Shown here piece by piece: positions 8,001 through 16,466 of a DNA stretch of 32,076 bases. Position numbers and translations under genes: made by a program. Origin of the DNA: Candidatus Cloacimonadota bacterium (lineage in GTDB: Bacteria; UBA4055); the NCBI GenBank assembly GCA_002742935.1, contig PDON01000040.1, positions 1 to 32,076 on the forward strand. The letters are read 5' to 3'. Below the pieces are notes generated by a model. That model worked only from the letters and a program-made list of their open reading frames with translations. It did no database searches and was not told where the DNA came from. Positions within the stretch are counted from its first letter, which is position 1; each line of letters starts with the position of its first letter.

Positions 8001-9771
8001 AAGCTGCTGTTCCTATAAGTGTAACATGGGTTGGAATAACACTCCAATTCTTAACCATATATTTAAAGAAATCGTGTAAAGATTCAGCTGTCCACTCCCC
8101 ATAACTAAACTGATCAAAGATCTGATTTATATCAATTATTTTAACACCATTTTCTGAAAACTGGTTACTCTCTTTTCTGTCAATATATGATAAAAAAGAG
8201 TTATTATTAAGAAAGAGTGAATCTGTTATAACAATATAATCTGCACTATTATCACTATCGTAAAGAGATTTTTCAAAAATTGGCTTCTTAGCTATTTTTT
8301 TAGGTTTCTTCTTCTTAGAATTCTCAATAGCTATGAAAGTTGTTGGAGATAAGATATAGTCTTGAAAAATTACTCTGTACTTTAGTTTTCCTTGCTCTTC
8401 ATAACTTTCAATTTGAAAATTTTCAAACTTTGAAACACCAAGTTTATAGAGAGATATTGATTCATTATTGAAACCATCAATTGAATACTGGTAGTAGTTA
8501 TCCATAGGAGTATAATAATTTCCAGCTATACTTTTTCCACCTTGGCTAAACTTTAAATATCCTTTTTTTGAAATAAATTTTGAACTGTATGTAATATCAA
8601 ACCAGTTTAATAATATATCATCTTCCAAAGGATTTATATTTGAAATATTAAAAATATTGTTACCCTCATTAATGTAGTCCAATTTTATTTCGGTACTATC
8701 AATTTTAGGATCAGGACCAATCCAACTTGTTTCAAAATTTTTCTCATTGATACTCATTAAAAGATTAAACTCTTTGGTATAGTCATCACTTATCAATACA
8801 GGTGTTACAGAATATTTTACAGATAGATCAAGTTCTGAAATATTTGATAGAGGGAAAACAATATCCTCATTCTCTCCTCCGGAAATAAGTTTGTAAAAGT
8901 ATAGATCGGGATCTATTCTATGGGGCACATATTGTAGTTTATTCCTAATATAATCTTTCTCAAAATGTATCTTGTTTCTGAAATAATCCGGCTTAAAAGG
9001 ATCATCGTTTACTATAGCACCATCCTCTTTTAATAACCTTTTGCCATCCTCTCCATCAAAAACAAGAGTATAAATATTCTCTTCTGATTCTGTATCAAGA
9101 TATCTATTAGGATTCTTATCTCTGTATCTGTATAAGTTTTTCTCTCCGTAAAACTCAAAATAGTCGTATGTATCAAACTTACCATCAGACTCTCCACTAA
9201 CATAGATAGGTATTTCAACACCCTCATTGTAGAGTTTAAATTTTTTAGGATCAAAAGATAAGAGGGAGTATCCCAATCTTAAAAAATCATAGTGATCAAC
9301 TCTGTATATACCATCTTCTGATACAGAAATTTGAAACCCCTCTCTATTAAAGAAAGGATCGGACTTTGTATTTCTTCTTTCGACCTTATAATCTTTTAAA
9401 CTGCTATAGTTTATATAAGATGAGAAAAAGCTATCCTTTAGGACAAATCTATTCTTCTTTACAGGATTATTTTGTTTTATTTCCAATCTAATAGGTGAAA
9501 ACTTCTGTTTTGAATCTATAACGATTTTTCCTGTATAATATCCTCTTACAAATCCACTGTATTTAACTTTTACCAGATTTGGATCCCCCTCTAAAACCTT
9601 ATAAGTATACTCAGGTGAGGAGAGTATAATACTATACTCATCTATATCAAGCTTCGTATCGTCAAAGTTTATCAAATATTGTTGAGAACGAGAATTTGAT
9701 TTTACATTTGTAATCTTAGCTGATATTACAAAATTGATTACTAGTATTGAAACAAGAATAAACTTATACAT
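5083..9771 (-). CDS. PorU-like gingipain-family (C25) peptidase with T9SS sorting domain
   Basis: This is a 1562-aa exported protein. I start it at the ATG at 9771 rather than the GTG at 9804, because the ATG directly begins a signal peptide (MYKFILVSILVINFVISA) and has AAGAGG 6 bases upstream. Residues about 140-260 (GIYRVDHYDFLRLGY, then YDYFEFYGE) resemble the PorU N-terminal region. The C25 caspase-like domain spans about 510-850, with catalytic H744 (NYFGHG) and C778 (GWTCFSG) both intact. A long beta-rich middle follows. The last 95 residues (YPNPF motif, FNWDGRDNSG, NGVYFYKL) are the FlgD-like Ig/T9SS type A sorting domain. PorU is the T9SS sortase that removes such domains and attaches cargo to lipid A. 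This one may be that sortase or a related secreted C25 protease; it is longer than P. gingivalis PorU (about 1160 aa). A Lys-rich patch lies near residue 480. Confidence 0.8.
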   Translation of the reverse strand: MYKFILVSILVINFVISAKITNVKSNSRSQQYLINFDDTKLDIDEYSIILSSPEYTYKVLEGDPNLVKVKYSGFVRGYYTGKIVIDSKQKFSPIRLEIKQNNPVKKNRFVLKDSFFSSYINYSSLKDYKVERRNTKSDPFFNREGFQISVSEDGIYRVDHYDFLRLGYSLLSFDPKKFKLYNEGVEIPIYVSGESDGKFDTYDYFEFYGEKNLYRYRDKNPNRYLDTESEENIYTLVFDGEDGKRLLKEDGAIVNDDPFKPDYFRNKIHFEKDYIRNKLQYVPHRIDPDLYFYKLISGGENEDIVFPLSNISELDLSVKYSVTPVLISDDYTKEFNLLMSINEKNFETSWIGPDPKIDSTEIKLDYINEGNNIFNISNINPLEDDILLNWFDITYSSKFISKKGYLKFSQGGKSIAGNYYTPMDNYYQYSIDGFNNESISLYKLGVSKFENFQIESYEEQGKLKYRVIFQDYILSPTTFIAIENSKKKKPKKIAKKPIFEKSLYDSDNSADYIVITDSLFLNNNSFLSYIDRKESNQFSENGVKIIDINQIFDQFSYGEWTAESLHDFFKYMVKNWSVIPTHVTLIGTAAFDHKKYSNVDLVPFKTFQHFKRGAVASDYILSTMDEGVLEEDKRAPQFYIGRIPAKNNDQLNSYLDKVERYESPSLDGPQFIKRLKDYYILTDAPEYDNLKEIINNHTEKIRFQDRLLLWNDTVSVVPPEYQGGTATLQYKWDEGLGEVNYFGHGSGEVWANSSLLLPEDIESFLRNDYLPIIFGWTCFSGNFVLDPLKDEDDLGLTEALLFTYKKGGVAVVSPTGNSQFEQNFEIFTEVNRNKLKEYPTLGEYFTRSIFSFYLKYTNMDDNKGYKNLHQYTILGDPTLKISYSNKSNFVHCDHEYIGYNEVITFSNIPQGLGKVELYNSEDHKLDLQNGEGIINSETLVNGSISLTIPSEEECNKISNEGRFITARFFLSTNNGEYLSDYKVIYLNDSYEDLNFRDLSTIPNQEEITPNDSISFRSNIYSKFEIESVKCFIDTLGNGNFDTIIDQFKKDQTLYTSEYKIKPFPRKHKIRYYFESLSNGITFQSNIDSVIIPIGDLSHNYSEITVSDSIFGGVESLVKLGSPFPSRYNKLSYEDIVVSYYVEEDSVFNPIGNDTLSLYLKENRNSVIGKSFIQADLPNGEFRLKVDINSNRAHEEYLGFEPPFENNVRINSVRNYRYLVSDTLGTSINGVHSKVSMNNLEVEILAGAISDSDILNLDTLNIESFSLPNNLKVYENGGKKYIYKASLFRNKSVDNDAEITIKNIEGNLDNIEGYSLYCYDDISNKWMILETEYEEIKRNTLTLKAKTRSMGLFGIFKNSDKTPPIIEMNIEGQNYTDNGFIPSECTIILTAKDISGVDPNSIVIRVDNQLIDQSEYKIINLNSTENSVKVKLKRSFTNGSHSVEIEASDYSKNSSDIKKNFQVTDRFTIEYHGNYPNPFKNKTVFSYKVSSLAEKVNLKIYTVSGRLIKEFKAKNVINYSEFNWDGRDNSGDLVANGVYFYKLIIKSNGKTYKETGKMAKLRK

Positions 9772-9781
9772 CTTATACCTC

Positions 9782-11437
9782 TTAATATGTAAAACTACTG
9801 CCACCTAAAAACTCTTTTATTATTGAAGTAGGTGGTATTTTATCACTATCATAGTAACTAAAGTATGATAAAAATTTTAACAATCTAACTGCTTCGGCAA
9901 ACTCTCTTTCTTTTTCAGGAATTTGCTCTAAAAGTGGCTTAGCATGATTCTTTAGAATAACTAGTTCATAGAGTAAAGATGAGTTAAACATAGCATCTGC
10001 TTCCTCTTGATAAGGGAATATATTTTTCTCCTCCCCTCTTCTTACACTTGGCCACCTTTTTAATGTTTCAAGAGCACTATTATTTCTAAAATTATTATCT
10101 CTAACAATTCTTCTTAACAACCTGTTATCCGTAGTAGGAATCCTATTATGATCATCAATAGAAAGTTGTGTAAAAGCTGAAATATATATTTTAAACTTTT
10201 TACTGCTTTCAATATTCTTAGAAAGTTCTGGATTTAATCCATGAATACCTTCAACTATAAATATATTATTTTTTTCAGGCTTTAGAACAGAACCTCTATA
10301 CTCCCTGGTACCTTTTGCAAAGTTAAATGAGGGAACTTCAATTTCTTGATTATTCATAATCATATTAAGATCCTTATTGAATAGAGGAACATCTATAGCA
10401 TCAATAGATTCAAAGTCATACTCACCATCTTCATCAATAGGGGTTTTACTCCTATCAACAAAATAATCATCCAAAGAGATCTGTATTGGTTTTAAACCCA
10501 AGAGTTTTAAATGTATTGATAATCTTTTGGAAAAGGTTGTTTTTCCTGATGACGAAGGTCCTGAAATTAGAACTAAATGGCAATCTTTTGACTCTACTAT
10601 CTGCTTGGCAATATCAGATATATTTTTTTCATGTAAAGCTTCTGAGAGTTTAATAATCTCATCAAAAGACCCCTTTCTTATGGCTTTATTGAGAAGACCA
10701 ACATTTTCAACATTCAATATCTCTGCAGTTCTTTTGTGAGCTTTAAATATTGAAAACATCTTATCCTGGTTAACAAAAGGTCTTATTTTGTTTGGATTAT
10801 CAACAGAAGTGACCATTAGAAGTATCCCCTCTTGATAGAATTTTAAATCAAAAAGATTTAAGTATGATGTATCCGGCACCAAATGTCCGTAATAGTATCC
10901 GGGTGTGCCATCTAAATAGTAAACAGATGAGTAAAGAGTTGTTCTTGATCGAAATAGTTCACTTTTATCTTTTGCTCCATACTCTTCAAAAATTTTTATT
11001 GCATCAACAGTAGGAATAGTTTCTCTTATAAAGGGCAGCTCTAGAGAAACCAACTTTTTCATATCATCCTTTATCTTCTCAACATCAAGGCTATCACCAT
11101 TCTTCATTATATATTCACAATACAATCCATTTGACACTGAATGTTTAACTATCAACTTTGATCCGGGATAAACATTTCCAATAGATTTCTGCAAAAGAAA
11201 TGTAAGAGACCTAACATACATTCTATGCCCATCAGGATCATCAACACCTATAAACTCTATATGTTTTGGTTTGAAAAGATTATAATTTAACTCTTTAATT
11301 TTATTATTAATCCTAACTCCCACATAATTTTTATTATTATCGGGCTCTATAATTTTTAGGAGTTCATCAACTCTAGTTCCTATAGGAAGCTGATAACATT
11401 TATTATTGTTATTACAGCATATTTTTATTTTTTTCAT
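9782..11437 (-). CDS. TGS-domain nucleoside (uridine-type) kinase
   Basis: The 551-aa cytosolic protein has three parts. Residues 1-65 are a TGS/ubiquitin-like fold (LPIGTRVDELLKII). Residues about 70-225 resemble the second additional domain of threonyl-tRNA synthetase, with HRMYVRSLTFLL and the YYGHLVPDT segment. Residues about 285-500 are a PRK/uridine-kinase P-loop domain with Walker A GPSSSGKTT (293-301, K299), LDDYFVDR and IVEGIHGL. Such fusions are annotated as nucleoside kinases; uridine or cytidine phosphorylation is inferred from the kinase domain. It lies 10 bp upstream of the PorU-like gene and probably drives it from the 129-bp gap before it. The start has AAGGA upstream of ATG. 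The length matches the family (about 550). Confidence 0.88.
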   Translation of the reverse strand: MKKIKICCNNNNKCYQLPIGTRVDELLKIIEPDNNKNYVGVRINNKIKELNYNLFKPKHIEFIGVDDPDGHRMYVRSLTFLLQKSIGNVYPGSKLIVKHSVSNGLYCEYIMKNGDSLDVEKIKDDMKKLVSLELPFIRETIPTVDAIKIFEEYGAKDKSELFRSRTTLYSSVYYLDGTPGYYYGHLVPDTSYLNLFDLKFYQEGILLMVTSVDNPNKIRPFVNQDKMFSIFKAHKRTAEILNVENVGLLNKAIRKGSFDEIIKLSEALHEKNISDIAKQIVESKDCHLVLISGPSSSGKTTFSKRLSIHLKLLGLKPIQISLDDYFVDRSKTPIDEDGEYDFESIDAIDVPLFNKDLNMIMNNQEIEVPSFNFAKGTREYRGSVLKPEKNNIFIVEGIHGLNPELSKNIESSKKFKIYISAFTQLSIDDHNRIPTTDNRLLRRIVRDNNFRNNSALETLKRWPSVRRGEEKNIFPYQEEADAMFNSSLLYELVILKNHAKPLLEQIPEKEREFAEAVRLLKFLSYFSYYDSDKIPPTSIIKEFLGGSSFTY

Positions 11438-11566
11438 AAATAATCCTTAAATTATTAAGTTTGCTCATTAACCTAATTAAAGATCTGATAAGCTCAACAT
11501 ATGTAATTTTTTAATAGATTTTCTTTCGTACATGTTAAATAAAAATCCTGTATCAAAAGAATAAAT

Positions 11567-13177
11567 TTAATTGATTGGTTCCAATAGTTTAAAATACTCA
11601 TCTCTATTTTTTATTATACTTATGGCCTTATTAAGTTGGTCATCATCATTTAACATAACTTTATACTTAGACCTATTACCAAAAAAACGAGTAGTAAAAT
11701 CAATAGCAAGCAGATTTTTGATATCTTTCAAATTATCATCAAAAAGTTTTGATTTAATATCATTATTTATCGCAGCTATATCATCAACAAGCTCTGACAC
11801 TCTTGTATCATTTGAAATCTTTTTTAAAGAGTCTAAAAGTATTTCACTTTTTAGTTTAAAATCTATTTCCAAATCTTTTATATAATCCTTAAACTCCTTA
11901 ACTACAAAAGATTCAATATCCCCTCTAAATTTATAATCTTGATTTTCCTTCAAAAACTTATAGGTAAAATTATTAAAACAGTTTTTCATCCTCAAAAATG
12001 CTATATAATCACTATATTTTTTTGACTTGACACTAAGATCAGGAATTATCCCTTTACCTGATTTAACAACTCTTCCTGATTCTGTAAAAAATGAGAGCGT
12101 ATCAGAAGGTATAGATTTCGTATGTTCAGAAAAATAGTCAAGTTTTTGTATCAATCTTCCACTTGGTGTATAATACTTTGCAATTGTTATCTTTAAAGAG
12201 GTAGTATCATTAACATTATATATTTGTTGAACCAAACCTTTACCAAAAGACCCCTCTCCTACAATAACACCTCTATCATAATCTTGAATTGCTCCGCTTA
12301 CAATTTCAGAAGCAGATGCACTTGAAGAGTTTATAAGTATTACAAGAGGTATGGTAACAGATACAGGTTCCTTATTTGTTTTATACTCCTTTATAAGAGT
12401 ATTATTTTTACCTCTGGTTGAAACAATTTTTTTATTTCTATCTAAAAATAGATTAGTAATTTCAACTGCCGATGTAAGTAAACCTCCGGGATTAAATCTT
12501 AGATCTAAAATAATACCTTCAACTCCACTATCCAGAAGAGAAAGAAGCTCTCTTTTTACATCTGAAGATGTTCCATTAGAAAACTGACTAACCTTGATAT
12601 AACCAACGCCATCTACAACTCCCGCATATGGAACATTGTTTATTTTTATCTCATCTCTCTCTATTTCAAAAAAGAGGTTTCTTTTCTCCCCTATTCTCTC
12701 AATCTCCAAAACAACAGTTGATCCCTTTTCTCCTCTTAGATACTTTGAAGCATTACCGGAAGTTAAACCTTTTGTGTCAAAATCATCTATTTTCATTATT
12801 CTGTCACCGGCTTTAAGTCCAACTTTTGAAGCAGGAGAGTCATCTATTGGAGAAACTACAGTTAATCTTTTGTCTGATCCACTAGTTCCTATATATACCC
12901 CTATACCTCCATACTTACCCTTTGTTAAATCATCGTAATGCGTTTTAGATCTACCCTCAAGAAGTATTGTGTAAGGATCCAAAGTTTCAAGCATGGATTT
13001 AATTCCCGAGAGTATAAAACCTCTGGGATCAATGGAATCTACATATTTATTGTTTAGCTGTTGATATGTATTAAAAAAAAGATCAACATTACTACTAAGC
13101 TCTCTATAGTAATCAAGCTCCTTTTGAGACGAGTAAAGGGAAATTGCTACAAACAAAAGAGTAATTATTCTAGTCAA
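11567..13177 (-). CDS. ctpA: S41 C-terminal processing peptidase (CtpA type)
   Basis: I choose the TTG at 13177, which follows GGGGGT by 5 bases and begins a compact signal peptide (MTRIITLLFVAISLYSS), giving 536 aa. The in-frame ATG at 13222 would add 15 residues, has no ribosome binding site and lies deep inside tmk. After the signal comes a PDZ domain (about 85-170; KYGGIGVYIG, VGLKAGDRIMKIDD). The S41 serine-lysine protease core follows, with S288 in SASASEI and K313 in SFGKG, spaced by the usual 25 residues. The tail (about 380-536) is a helical extension. Ctp proteases trim or degrade periplasmic proteins from their C-termini. The gene overlaps the tmk stop by 8 bp at the end of a coupled cluster. 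Confidence 0.88.
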   Translation of the reverse strand: MTRIITLLFVAISLYSSQKELDYYRELSSNVDLFFNTYQQLNNKYVDSIDPRGFILSGIKSMLETLDPYTILLEGRSKTHYDDLTKGKYGGIGVYIGTSGSDKRLTVVSPIDDSPASKVGLKAGDRIMKIDDFDTKGLTSGNASKYLRGEKGSTVVLEIERIGEKRNLFFEIERDEIKINNVPYAGVVDGVGYIKVSQFSNGTSSDVKRELLSLLDSGVEGIILDLRFNPGGLLTSAVEITNLFLDRNKKIVSTRGKNNTLIKEYKTNKEPVSVTIPLVILINSSSASASEIVSGAIQDYDRGVIVGEGSFGKGLVQQIYNVNDTTSLKITIAKYYTPSGRLIQKLDYFSEHTKSIPSDTLSFFTESGRVVKSGKGIIPDLSVKSKKYSDYIAFLRMKNCFNNFTYKFLKENQDYKFRGDIESFVVKEFKDYIKDLEIDFKLKSEILLDSLKKISNDTRVSELVDDIAAINNDIKSKLFDDNLKDIKNLLAIDFTTRFFGNRSKYKVMLNDDDQLNKAISIIKNRDEYFKLLEPIN

Positions 13178-13826
13178 GTTTAACCCCCAATCTCTCAGAA
13201 AGAGAAGCCTTGATAGTTTCATAAATCTGGCTCTCCGTCAAGGTTCCATCAATCTGTTCTACTCTATCAACATTTTTTTCGGCTATTTTATTAAACCCGG
13301 ATATAACTCGGTTGAAAAAGCCACTCTTTTCCAGCTCAATTCTATCCTTTTCACCGCCTCTTATACTCTGCCTTTTATTTGAGGTTTCAAGATCAATTTT
13401 AATATAAAATGTAAGGTTAGGTACAATCTCATACCCTTTGGTTGAATACCTATTTAAATAATCTATAGCTTCAAGATCAAGACCTCTTCCAAAACCTTGA
13501 TAAGCCAGAGTGGAATCAATAAACCTGTCACATATAACAAAGTAACCATTACTAAGATCTTCTTCAATCTTTTCACATAATTGAGATCTGGATGCAAGGT
13601 ATAGAAGAAGTTCACTTCTCTCAGAAAGGTTACTGCTCTTATCAAGTAAAATATCTCTAATCTTTTCTCCAATATCGGTCCCACCCGGTTCCCGATAGAT
13701 TTTATACTTGATATTAAGCAGATCAAAAGTTTTAGTTAGTTTCAATATCTGAGTTGTTTTTCCTGATCCGTCTATACCTTCAAAACTAATGAATAAACCC
13801 TTTTTAATATTATTTATTTTTTCCAA
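13170..13826 (-). CDS. tmk: Thymidylate kinase
   Basis: The 218-aa cytosolic enzyme phosphorylates dTMP to dTDP, an essential step in dTTP supply. It has the P-loop FEGIDGSGKTT (15-25, K23), the substrate-binding DRFIDSTLAYQG block near 97-108, and a LID-type RGGEKDRIE segment near 156. The length is usual (about 205-220). The start is a TTG at 13826 with AGGTGG 7 bases upstream; it overlaps the end of the SPOR gene by 17 bp. The next gene (ctpA) in turn starts with TTG inside the tmk 3' end, so the three genes are translationally linked. Confidence 0.93.
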   Translation of the reverse strand: MEKINNIKKGLFISFEGIDGSGKTTQILKLTKTFDLLNIKYKIYREPGGTDIGEKIRDILLDKSSNLSERSELLLYLASRSQLCEKIEEDLSNGYFVICDRFIDSTLAYQGFGRGLDLEAIDYLNRYSTKGYEIVPNLTFYIKIDLETSNKRQSIRGGEKDRIELEKSGFFNRVISGFNKIAEKNVDRVEQIDGTLTESQIYETIKASLSERLGVKLD

Positions 13827-14268
13827 TCACTACCACCTTTATCTTATCGGGAACAATTAAAGGATTTCGATAATTTAAACTTTTTAACCTTATCTGTTCA
13901 GCTTCAGCATCCTCTCTATACTTAAAGTCTCCCATCCTTATTTTAAAAAGAGGTTCATTAAATAAAAGATATATATTCCTATTTTTCAAAACTTTTTCAT
14001 AAAAAGCTTTTTTCTCTTTAGCCTCTTCCATATCAGTAGATTTAAAAAGCTGAATTCTATATCCATCCAACTCAACAATAGTTGTGTCCTTATCTGAAAA
14101 CTCTTCTTGATTTAGATATGGAAACAGCTCCGGAAAATCATTTTTATTCAAAACCTTAATACTGTCTGTATTAAACTTTATTCTATTTAGGTTGTACACT
14201 TTGGTTATCTTTTGAGAAAAAGCAAAGATTGAGAGAAGAAAAACCAAAACTACTATTTTAACTTTCAT
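13810..14268 (-). CDS. Small exported SPOR-domain protein
   Basis: The protein has 152 aa with signal peptide MKVKIVVLVFLLSIFAFSQ. The C-terminal part (about 66-150) reads as a SPOR fold: GYRIQLFKSTDMEEAKEKKA in the first strand and helix, then LFKIRMGDFKYREDAEAEQI and NPLIVPDKIKV. SPOR domains bind glycan strands lacking stem peptides, usually at division septa. The N-terminal 45 residues of the mature protein are unassigned. The gene overlaps the TPR gene upstream by 11 bp and tmk downstream by 17 bp, so it is inside a coupled operon. The domain call is based on pattern only. Confidence 0.7.
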   Translation of the reverse strand: MKVKIVVLVFLLSIFAFSQKITKVYNLNRIKFNTDSIKVLNKNDFPELFPYLNQEEFSDKDTTIVELDGYRIQLFKSTDMEEAKEKKAFYEKVLKNRNIYLLFNEPLFKIRMGDFKYREDAEAEQIRLKSLNYRNPLIVPDKIKVVVIGKNK

Positions 14269-15577
14269 TCATTTGATCCAATTGACTAATTTTAATATTT
14301 TTCTCTTTTGAGAGAGAATCCAACTCATCTTTATATCTCTTAAATCTTTCAAGATATTTTTTATTTTCAGGATGATTTCTCAATAAACCGGTATAATAGT
14401 TTATCTCCTCCTCTATTCTTTGTTTAGCAATCTTAAACTCAGAATCAATTAAAGCTTTTCTATAATCAACATTAGTAGGATCATCTTCCAATAAGTGAAG
14501 GTACACCTCTCTTGATTTCTGATATTGTCCTTGAGAGTTATATATTTCACCCAATGTTGTTGTAGCAATTTTAATAGGTTTTCTGTAAGTACCTCGCTTT
14601 TCAGCTAATAGGTTATCAACAACATCCTTCTTAAAGCTACTATTGTTTTCAGAGTTATGATCAACTTCCCCCCTAAAACCATCATCTGATTTTAAATCTA
14701 TCTCATTATCCAAAAGATTGATGTCTTTATAAAAAGTCAGGTTAGAATCAACAGATTTAAGATCTTCTTCTAACTCCCTTTGTTTATCAATAAGCTTCTT
14801 TACTCCTTCATCTTCAGTATCATTAAGATCGCTATCTACTTTTGGAAGAGAAAAGCTATCTACCTCCTCCAAAAGGTCAAACTCATCAAGATCACTATCT
14901 ACGTTAGATTCAGGTAGAGTTACAAAACTTTCACTGCCATCATATCTATTTTCATTAGAAACACTTAACGATGATTTTTTTATAAAATCATCATCTACAC
15001 TATTTTTATCTTTAGACAAATTTTCCTTGTATCGTCTAAGTGCAGAAGCCCTTTTTTCTGCATCTTCATCTTTAGTCAAATCTTTTTCATAAATATTATC
15101 AGCGGAACTTTCTACAGTATTGTTAAACTGTCCAGGTTCTTCAAGGTACTCTTTATCATTTTCTAAACCACTGGTAGAGAGATTAAAACTTTCTCTATTT
15201 TTTAATCCCAATAAGTTTTTAACATTTTTATTAAAAGGATCAAGCTTATACAATTTTCTAAGCATAAGGGTGTACTCTTCTCTCTTACCTAAATTGAGAT
15301 ATACTTCACTTAATAAGTTGTAGATTGCTTGATTCTTTTCATCTATATTTTTTAGGTAGTTCAAAAGATCTTTTGCTTCCTCAAACTTCTGATTCTTAAT
15401 CAATATTTTTATCCTCAAAAGCTCTAAGGAGAAGTAACCTTCAAAATCATCTTCAGCTTTGTCTATAATTTTTTGAGCCTTCTTTAATTCCCCATTTTCA
15501 ATAAAACACTCTGCGACTCTTGCAAAATATAGACTATTTTTTCTATATAAGGATTTTAACTTTTTAAGGTTATTCAT
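14258..15577 (-). CDS. TPR protein with acidic disordered middle
   Basis: The 439-aa soluble protein has no signal peptide. Residues about 15-125 form three TPR-like helical pairs (SLYFARVAECFIENGELKKAQ; LYNLLSEVYLNLGKREEY type). Residues about 130-320 are Asp-, Glu- and Ser-rich low complexity, likely disordered. A further TPR unit at about 330-375 (TTLGEIYNSQGQYQKSREVYLHLLEDDP) is followed by a charged coiled-coil-like tail. It is probably a scaffold or adaptor. Its place between the Crp/Fnr gene (8-bp gap) and the SPOR gene (11-bp overlap) suggests an envelope or division role, but that is inference. Confidence 0.65.
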   Translation of the reverse strand: MNNLKKLKSLYRKNSLYFARVAECFIENGELKKAQKIIDKAEDDFEGYFSLELLRIKILIKNQKFEEAKDLLNYLKNIDEKNQAIYNLLSEVYLNLGKREEYTLMLRKLYKLDPFNKNVKNLLGLKNRESFNLSTSGLENDKEYLEEPGQFNNTVESSADNIYEKDLTKDEDAEKRASALRRYKENLSKDKNSVDDDFIKKSSLSVSNENRYDGSESFVTLPESNVDSDLDEFDLLEEVDSFSLPKVDSDLNDTEDEGVKKLIDKQRELEEDLKSVDSNLTFYKDINLLDNEIDLKSDDGFRGEVDHNSENNSSFKKDVVDNLLAEKRGTYRKPIKIATTTLGEIYNSQGQYQKSREVYLHLLEDDPTNVDYRKALIDSEFKIAKQRIEEEINYYTGLLRNHPENKKYLERFKRYKDELDSLSKEKNIKISQLDQMNES

Positions 15578-15585
15578 ACTCTCCT

Positions 15586-16287
15586 CTAAAAATCTTCAGC
15601 AATTGAAACAAGTCTATGTCTGTTTGTTATGGTTATATAACCTTTCTCTTCTGAAATTAGGGAGTCTTTTTTAAACTTACTCATTACCCTTATAGCTGTT
15701 TCAATTGTAGTTCCTGAAAGATTTGCTATATCCTGTCTGGAAAGTTTAATATTTAGCTTTATTCCATCTTTTACCCTTTCCCCTGTTCTTTTGGCTAATT
15801 TGAGAATATTTATTGCAATTCTTCTTTCTACCTTCTCCAAAGCCATATCTTTGAGAACTAAATATGATTCTTTAAGATACTTATCCAAAATTGAGTTCAT
15901 ATTTTGGGAAACTATACTATAATTTTTGATAATATTTTTAAAATCAAGAACAGAAATCTTACCTACTATAGAGGGTTCCAATGCCTGTGCACTGTAAATA
16001 TATTCAGATTCTGAATTATGAATAACACCATTATCAGTTAAAAGATCATTCTCCGAAGCAATCTTTAAAATAACATCTTTCCCGCTTTGAGAGTGTGCTA
16101 ATAGTTTTACCCTCCCCTCAAAAACAAAAAATATCCAGTGAGCTCCTACTCCTTCTTCAAAAAGAAACTTGTTTTTATCAACACTTGAAACAATAAACTT
16201 ATCCGAAAACTTCTCTATTTCAGATTCCCTCATTCCACTAAATATTGGAAGCTTTGATATATATTCACTCTTTTGGATAGCTCTCAT
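15586..16287 (-). CDS. Crp/Fnr-family transcription regulator without cysteines
   Basis: The 233-aa regulator has an N-terminal cyclic-nucleotide-type beta-barrel (about 15-125; LFEEGVGAHWIFFVFEGRVKLLAHSQSGKDVIL) and a dimer helix. The C-terminal winged helix reads KLSRQDIANLSGTTIETAIRVMSKFKKD, with the E and R of the recognition helix conserved. It has no cysteine at all, so it cannot hold an FNR-type Fe-S cluster. It also lacks a clear Arg-Ser cAMP pocket, so a haem- or other ligand-based sensor (HcpR or DNR type) is plausible. It is the first gene of a five-gene overlapping cluster. It is the only regulator of this class in the window and is the candidate binder of the palindrome in front of hcp. 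No such site lies in front of its own gene. The start has AAAGGTG upstream. Confidence 0.85.
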   Translation of the reverse strand: MRAIQKSEYISKLPIFSGMRESEIEKFSDKFIVSSVDKNKFLFEEGVGAHWIFFVFEGRVKLLAHSQSGKDVILKIASENDLLTDNGVIHNSESEYIYSAQALEPSIVGKISVLDFKNIIKNYSIVSQNMNSILDKYLKESYLVLKDMALEKVERRIAINILKLAKRTGERVKDGIKLNIKLSRQDIANLSGTTIETAIRVMSKFKKDSLISEEKGYITITNRHRLVSIAEDF

Positions 16288-16466
16288 ATTACACCTTTCA
16301 ACATAAACATAATACTTTAAGTTAATTTATAATTTTACTAAATTTATAATGATTGTTCAACTATAATCTTATACCATTATAATTAAAACAAACAACCTAT
16401 AAAAACCACTACAACAACAATACTGTATAATAAATAATGAAATTAATCACAATTTGAAAGTTTTTT

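Noticed and set aside
9772..9804. GTG start extending the PorU-like protein by 11 residues
   Set aside because: It would overlap the upstream kinase gene and put a charged stretch before the signal peptide. The ATG at 9771 has the better ribosome binding site.
11571..12938. Several plus-strand frames opposite ctpA
   Set aside because: They are shadows of the S41 protease gene, whose catalytic and PDZ motifs are unambiguous.
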